This document shows, piece after piece, positions 5,786 to 8,344 of a DNA stretch of 8,344 nucleotides. Position 1 is the stretch's first letter; each line of letters begins with the position of its first letter. Under the pieces are notes generated by a model that ran no database searches, had not been told where the DNA came from, and saw nothing but the letters and a program-made list of their open reading frames with translations. A program made the position numbers and the translations under genes. Origin of the DNA: JAKAFX01 sp043196285 (GTDB lineage: Archaea > Thermoplasmatota > Thermoplasmata > Thermoplasmatales > Thermoplasmataceae); contig JBBYJL010000059.1 in assembly GCA_043196285.1 (NCBI GenBank), forward strand, positions 1 to 8,344, read 5' to 3'.

Positions 5786-7117
5786 ATGGATCGCATTGTT
5801 TCATCCATATATGATTATTCGAGAAAAGTTGTCGAATCTGGGGTCAGTAGGGATGTCAGGGATGAGATTAAGAAGAGGATAGCGGACTCCATTATTGTCT
5901 CGTATGGCGCAAAGGATTCCACACCTGTTGCACTGGCCCGAAAAGCACTTCTCCCTTCTTCCGGGAAATTGAATTCTGGATTGTATTTCAGCCGTGAAAA
6001 GGCTTCCGTTGCAATTGCTACATTCATCAATGGAACCATGACAAGGTACCTTGACTACAACGATACATATCTTTCCAGGGAGGCACTACATCCCTCTGAC
6101 AATATACCTCCCATACTTGCACTATCTGATCCGTTGAATATGGATGGTGAAAGGGTTATAAGATCCGTGGATGTTGCATATGAAGTGGTTGGCGCTCTTT
6201 CAGATGCAGTCTCAATCAGAGACCTGGGATGGGATCATGTCACATATATCAGCATTTCTTCTGCAGCTGGCCTGGCAACATTGGCAGATCTAGAACAAGA
6301 TAAGTTCCATAATGCTATAAATCTTGCATTGAACAACAATATCAGCATGAGACAGACAAGGGCTGGAGAGTTGAGTATGTGGAAGGGTGCTACGGCAGCA
6401 AACGCTTCAAGAAACAGCGTATTCGCAGTTCTCCTTGCAATGGAGGGATTTACAGGACCATCGCCGATATTCGAAGGGGAAATGGGATTCTTCAAGCAGG
6501 TTTCCGGCGAGTTCGATTTGAAGCTTGGATCAGAGAGGATTCTAAGGACAATGATCAAAAACTATCCGGTGGAATATCATGCAATGAGTGCAGCACAGGC
6601 TGCTTGTGATCTTCGCAGCAAGATAGATGGAGAGATAACAGGTATCGAGGTCAAGACATTCACGGTTGCGGATAAAATCATAATAAAAGATCCGGAGAAA
6701 TTGAGACCAAGGACCAAGGAAACCGCAGATCACAGTATGCCCTTTATAATTGCATATTCTCTCCTTTACGGCGAACCCGATCAATCCTCGTTTGATGATC
6801 GGTATCTTAATGATCAGAAGATCCTTAAACTAATTGACACGATGAGTTTCAAGGTTTCCGGGAAGTACGACTCCATGTATCCTGAATACCTGCCATTCTC
6901 CATTAAAGTTCATACGACAAAAGGAGAATACTCAGCAGATCTTAACGTTCCCAAGGGTCACTTCAAGAATCCTTACACATGGGACGATTTAGCAAGAAAA
7001 GGAAGACGTGTAATGGGTGAGGATCTTTCCAAATCTGTGATCGATGTTGTAAAATCTATTGAAAATAGAAATATCAGCGAGATATTTGAGGTGATCTCTG
7101 ATGTCCATACTCCGTGA
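5786..7117 (+). CDS. prpD: 2-methylcitrate dehydratase, MmgE/PrpD family
   Basis: A 443-aa cytosolic enzyme of normal length for MmgE/PrpD. It should dehydrate 2-methylcitrate to 2-methyl-cis-aconitate (EC 4.2.1.79). Family landmarks are FINGTMTRYLDYNDTYL (80-96), with Asp90, Asn92 and Asp93, then HPSDN (102-106). Further on are TRAGELSMWKGATAANASRN (191-210), FEGEMGFFKQVSG (229-241), TADHSMPFIIAYSL (313-326) and GHFKNPYTWDDLARK (391-405). The N-terminal helical part holds the active site and the C-terminal alpha/beta part begins at about 265. The ATG at 5786 fits a leaderless message from the TATA box at 5759. The 3' end overlaps prpB by 17 nt. Some family members act on other substrates, such as iminodisuccinate or cis-aconitate, but adjacency to prpB and a citrate synthase strongly favours methylcitrate. 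Confidence 0.9.
   Translation: MDRIVSSIYDYSRKVVESGVSRDVRDEIKKRIADSIIVSYGAKDSTPVALARKALLPSSGKLNSGLYFSREKASVAIATFINGTMTRYLDYNDTYLSREALHPSDNIPPILALSDPLNMDGERVIRSVDVAYEVVGALSDAVSIRDLGWDHVTYISISSAAGLATLADLEQDKFHNAINLALNNNISMRQTRAGELSMWKGATAANASRNSVFAVLLAMEGFTGPSPIFEGEMGFFKQVSGEFDLKLGSERILRTMIKNYPVEYHAMSAAQAACDLRSKIDGEITGIEVKTFTVADKIIIKDPEKLRPRTKETADHSMPFIIAYSLLYGEPDQSSFDDRYLNDQKILKLIDTMSFKVSGKYDSMYPEYLPFSIKVHTTKGEYSADLNVPKGHFKNPYTWDDLARKGRRVMGEDLSKSVIDVVKSIENRNISEIFEVISDVHTP
7088..7096 (+). promoter_or_regulatory. Near-perfect Shine-Dalgarno of prpB
   Basis: GAGGTGATC is nine bases complementary to the conserved archaeal 16S 3' end (GGATCACCTC). It lies 4 nt before the prpB ATG and inside the prpD coding region, and it fixes 7101 as the start. 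Confidence 0.7.
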
Positions 7118-7985
7118 TAATGTTAATTCTGGCCCTTCAGTACTGAGGGAGCAGATGAAAGACTTTGTCGTTTCAGCAGGCGTATTCAACGGCATTTCCG
7201 CTCTCATCGCCCAGAGGGCTGGTTTCAAATCAGCCTATCTTTCAGGATCAGGCATAGCGGGTGCCATGGGCTTACCCGATCTGTCGGTGACAACGCTTAC
7301 TGAAGTTTCCACAGAGGTCAGAAGAATTGTCTCTGTTACAGAGATTCCGTTGATTGTTGATGTTGATACTGGATTTGGTGAACCGATTAACGTGATAAGA
7401 ACGATCAGGGAAATGGAGAGTGCCGGCGCTTCCGGTATCCACATAGAGGATCAGGTTCTGCCCAAGAGATGCGGTCATCTATCAGGCAAGGCTGTTGTAA
7501 GCAAAAACGATATGATAAAAAAAATCAAGGCCGCGGTATCTGCCAGAAAAAATCCTGATTTTGTGATCATAGCCAGGACTGACGCAAGAAGCGTGAACGG
7601 TCTGGAAGATGCGATTTCCAGAGCCAATGATTATGTGGATGCAGGCGCTGATGCAATTTTCTCAGAGGCACTTGAAACTAAGGACGAATTCATGAAATTT
7701 TCCAAAGAGGTCAGGGCCCCCCTTATGGCGAACATGACTGAGTTCGGCAAAAGTCCCCTGCTCAGCGTAGATGAACTTCGCAGCATCGGTTACAGAATGG
7801 TAATATTCCCGCTGACTGTTTTCAGAGCTGTGCTAAAAAACATGGATTCTATCTACAGAAATCTATACAGCGCTGGTACACAAAGGGACTTCATGGATTC
7901 CCTGATGAGCAGAAAGGAATACTACGATATCATTGGCTATTCAGATTACGAGAATGAGGACAGAATCCTGGGAATGGAGGAATAA
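7101..7985 (+). CDS. prpB: 2-methylisocitrate lyase
   Basis: A 294-aa enzyme of the isocitrate lyase/PEP mutase superfamily (TIM barrel, Mg2+-dependent). It should cleave 2-methylisocitrate to pyruvate and succinate (EC 4.1.3.30). Visible landmarks are YLSGSGIAGAMGLPD (46-60) and IVDVDTGFGEP (85-95), with Asp87 and Asp89 as metal ligands. Next come GIHIEDQ (112-118), PKRCGHLSGK (121-130) carrying the catalytic Cys124 loop, IIARTDAR (156-163) and NMTEFGKSP (211-219). The length of about 295 aa matches PrpB rather than the longer isocitrate lyase. The start overlaps the last 17 nt of prpD and has a strong Shine-Dalgarno (7088-7096). A GGAGG at its own 3' end (7976-7980) serves the next gene. 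The gene is intact and co-transcribed with prpD. Confidence 0.93.
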   Translation: MSILRDNVNSGPSVLREQMKDFVVSAGVFNGISALIAQRAGFKSAYLSGSGIAGAMGLPDLSVTTLTEVSTEVRRIVSVTEIPLIVDVDTGFGEPINVIRTIREMESAGASGIHIEDQVLPKRCGHLSGKAVVSKNDMIKKIKAAVSARKNPDFVIIARTDARSVNGLEDAISRANDYVDAGADAIFSEALETKDEFMKFSKEVRAPLMANMTEFGKSPLLSVDELRSIGYRMVIFPLTVFRAVLKNMDSIYRNLYSAGTQRDFMDSLMSRKEYYDIIGYSDYENEDRILGMEE

Positions 7986-7989
7986 GCCA

Positions 7990-8106
7990 ATGACGAGCCT
8001 TGTTGCACCAAAAGGACTTGAAGGAGTTGTCATAGATCGGACAGCAATATTCACCACTGATTCTTCAGGAAGCCTTCTCTATAGAGGATATGGTAAATAT
8101 AAATGA
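7990..8106 (+). pseudogene. prpC: 5' fragment of (methyl)citrate synthase, interrupted by an IS607-like element
   Basis: ATG 7990 lies 4 nt after prpB, with GGAGG at 7976-7980 as Shine-Dalgarno. The peptide runs MTSLVAPKGLEGVVIDRT, then a variable stretch, then LLYRGYG. This is the citrate synthase N-terminus (KGLE-V-x-x-x-T-x-x-T ... L-x-Y-R-G-Y); the Thermoplasma citrate synthase begins with a matching KGLEDVNIKWTRLTTIDG. Similarity stops after Gly33-Tyr34 (8089-8091). The frame then runs into AT-rich sequence and TGA at 8104-8106, just before a recombinase gene. Only about 34 of the expected ~370-390 residues remain here. The gene would have condensed propionyl-CoA or acetyl-CoA with oxaloacetate. 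The rest may lie beyond the element, outside the window. Confidence 0.82.
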
Positions 8107-8344
8107 TAGTTTTATTCACTATTAATCCACATTTTATTGGCAATGAAAGCTGAAGAAGTTATGAACCTATTGTAAATATCCCGAAAAACACTTTATGCTT
8201 ATGCAAAGGCAGGAAGGATTTGTTACACTGTAATCCCAAACAAAAGATACAACTACAGTGAGGAAGATGTTTACAGAATTTTCTATAAGGGTGTAAAAAG
8301 AAAGACGGTTCTCTATGCACGTGTATCAACAGCGGATGGAAACA
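8092..8344 (+). mobile_element. Left end of an IS607-family-like insertion sequence
   Basis: Citrate synthase similarity ends at 8091 and a serine recombinase gene starts at 8143. The left boundary therefore lies at about 8091-8106, possibly at the GG dinucleotide 8092-8093; as I recall, IS607 elements tend to insert at GG. The lead-in contains ATAGT-ttttatt-c-ACTAT (8106-8122), a small hairpin, and two TTTTATT copies (8110-8116 and 8132-8138), possible recombinase-binding repeats. IS607 elements have no long terminal inverted repeats and make no target duplication, so the end cannot be fixed from this side. The right end and any tnpB are outside the window. Confidence 0.6.
8143..8344 (+). 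pseudogene. tnpA: IS607-type serine recombinase TnpA, nonsense-mutated and cut by the window edge
   Basis: ATG 8143 opens MKAEEVMNLL, then TAA at 8173-8175. The same frame continues ISRKTLYAYAKAGRI, PNKRYNYSEEDVYRIF and KTVLYARVSTADGN to the end of the window. This is the IS607 TnpA layout: a short MerR-like helix-turn-helix that reads the DNA ends, then the small-serine-recombinase catalytic domain, whose Y-A-R-V-S motif carries the nucleophilic Ser. The stop sits in the turn of the helix-turn-helix, where a residue is normally found (LLxISRKTLY). No ATG, GTG or TTG follows in frame within the window, so this copy is probably inactive unless the stop is a sequencing error. It lies on the same strand as the prp operon. 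Confidence 0.75.

Noticed and set aside
6235..6784. Minus-strand open frames across prpD and prpB
   Set aside because: They are antisense to well-identified enzymes and show no motifs of their own.
1..8344. CRISPR array, toxin-antitoxin pair or defence island
   Set aside because: No regularly spaced repeats, no Cas-like motifs and no typical small toxin/antitoxin pairs were seen on either strand.

Overview
The window looks like a thermoacidophilic archaeon of the Thermoplasmatales (Thermoplasma/Ferroplasma/Cuniculiplasma relatives). The signs are archaeal-type SecE and Spt5 next to each other, an archaeal PUA-domain protein, purine-rich BRE plus TATA elements about 25-30 nt ahead of operon-leading genes, and GGTG / GAGGTGATC Shine-Dalgarno sequences on internal operon genes. 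The genus assignment is inference; no rRNA is present.

Layout. 1-515: decayed tail of a DDE-type transposase with in-frame stops, then unassigned sequence and a probable promoter. 516-1547: an intact sugar-isomerase (SIS) protein related to the isomerase half of GlmS. 1548-2074: a gene graveyard with one short frameshifted plus-strand frame and a minus-strand gene broken over three frames. 2075-2377: a small conserved-looking archaeal protein of unknown role. 2378-2667: a 290-nt intergenic stretch with two promoter-like elements. 2668-5674: a compact housekeeping operon, secE - spt5 - unknown 469-aa gene - PUA-domain gene. 5675-5785: terminator-like T tracts, a perfect 13-bp palindrome and a strong TATA box. 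5786-8106: a methylcitrate-cycle operon, prpD - prpB - (methyl)citrate synthase. The synthase is cut after about 34 codons by an IS607-like element that runs off the right edge.

How the genes work together. SecE (translocon), Spt5 (transcription elongation and coupling) and the PUA protein (RNA binding, probably translation) are information-processing proteins, so the unknown 469-aa gene between them is a candidate partner. The prp genes would convert propionyl-CoA plus oxaloacetate through 2-methylcitrate to pyruvate plus succinate. Here the synthase step of this operon is physically broken, so the cycle is either lost or depends on another citrate synthase elsewhere in the genome.

Most notable points: the IS insertion that splits the methylcitrate operon, an Spt5 with an unusual ~135-residue beta-rich N-terminal extension, the unrecognised 469-aa gene in a core operon, and the palindrome abutting the prpD promoter. 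I see no CRISPR array, tRNA, rRNA or recognisable defence system.
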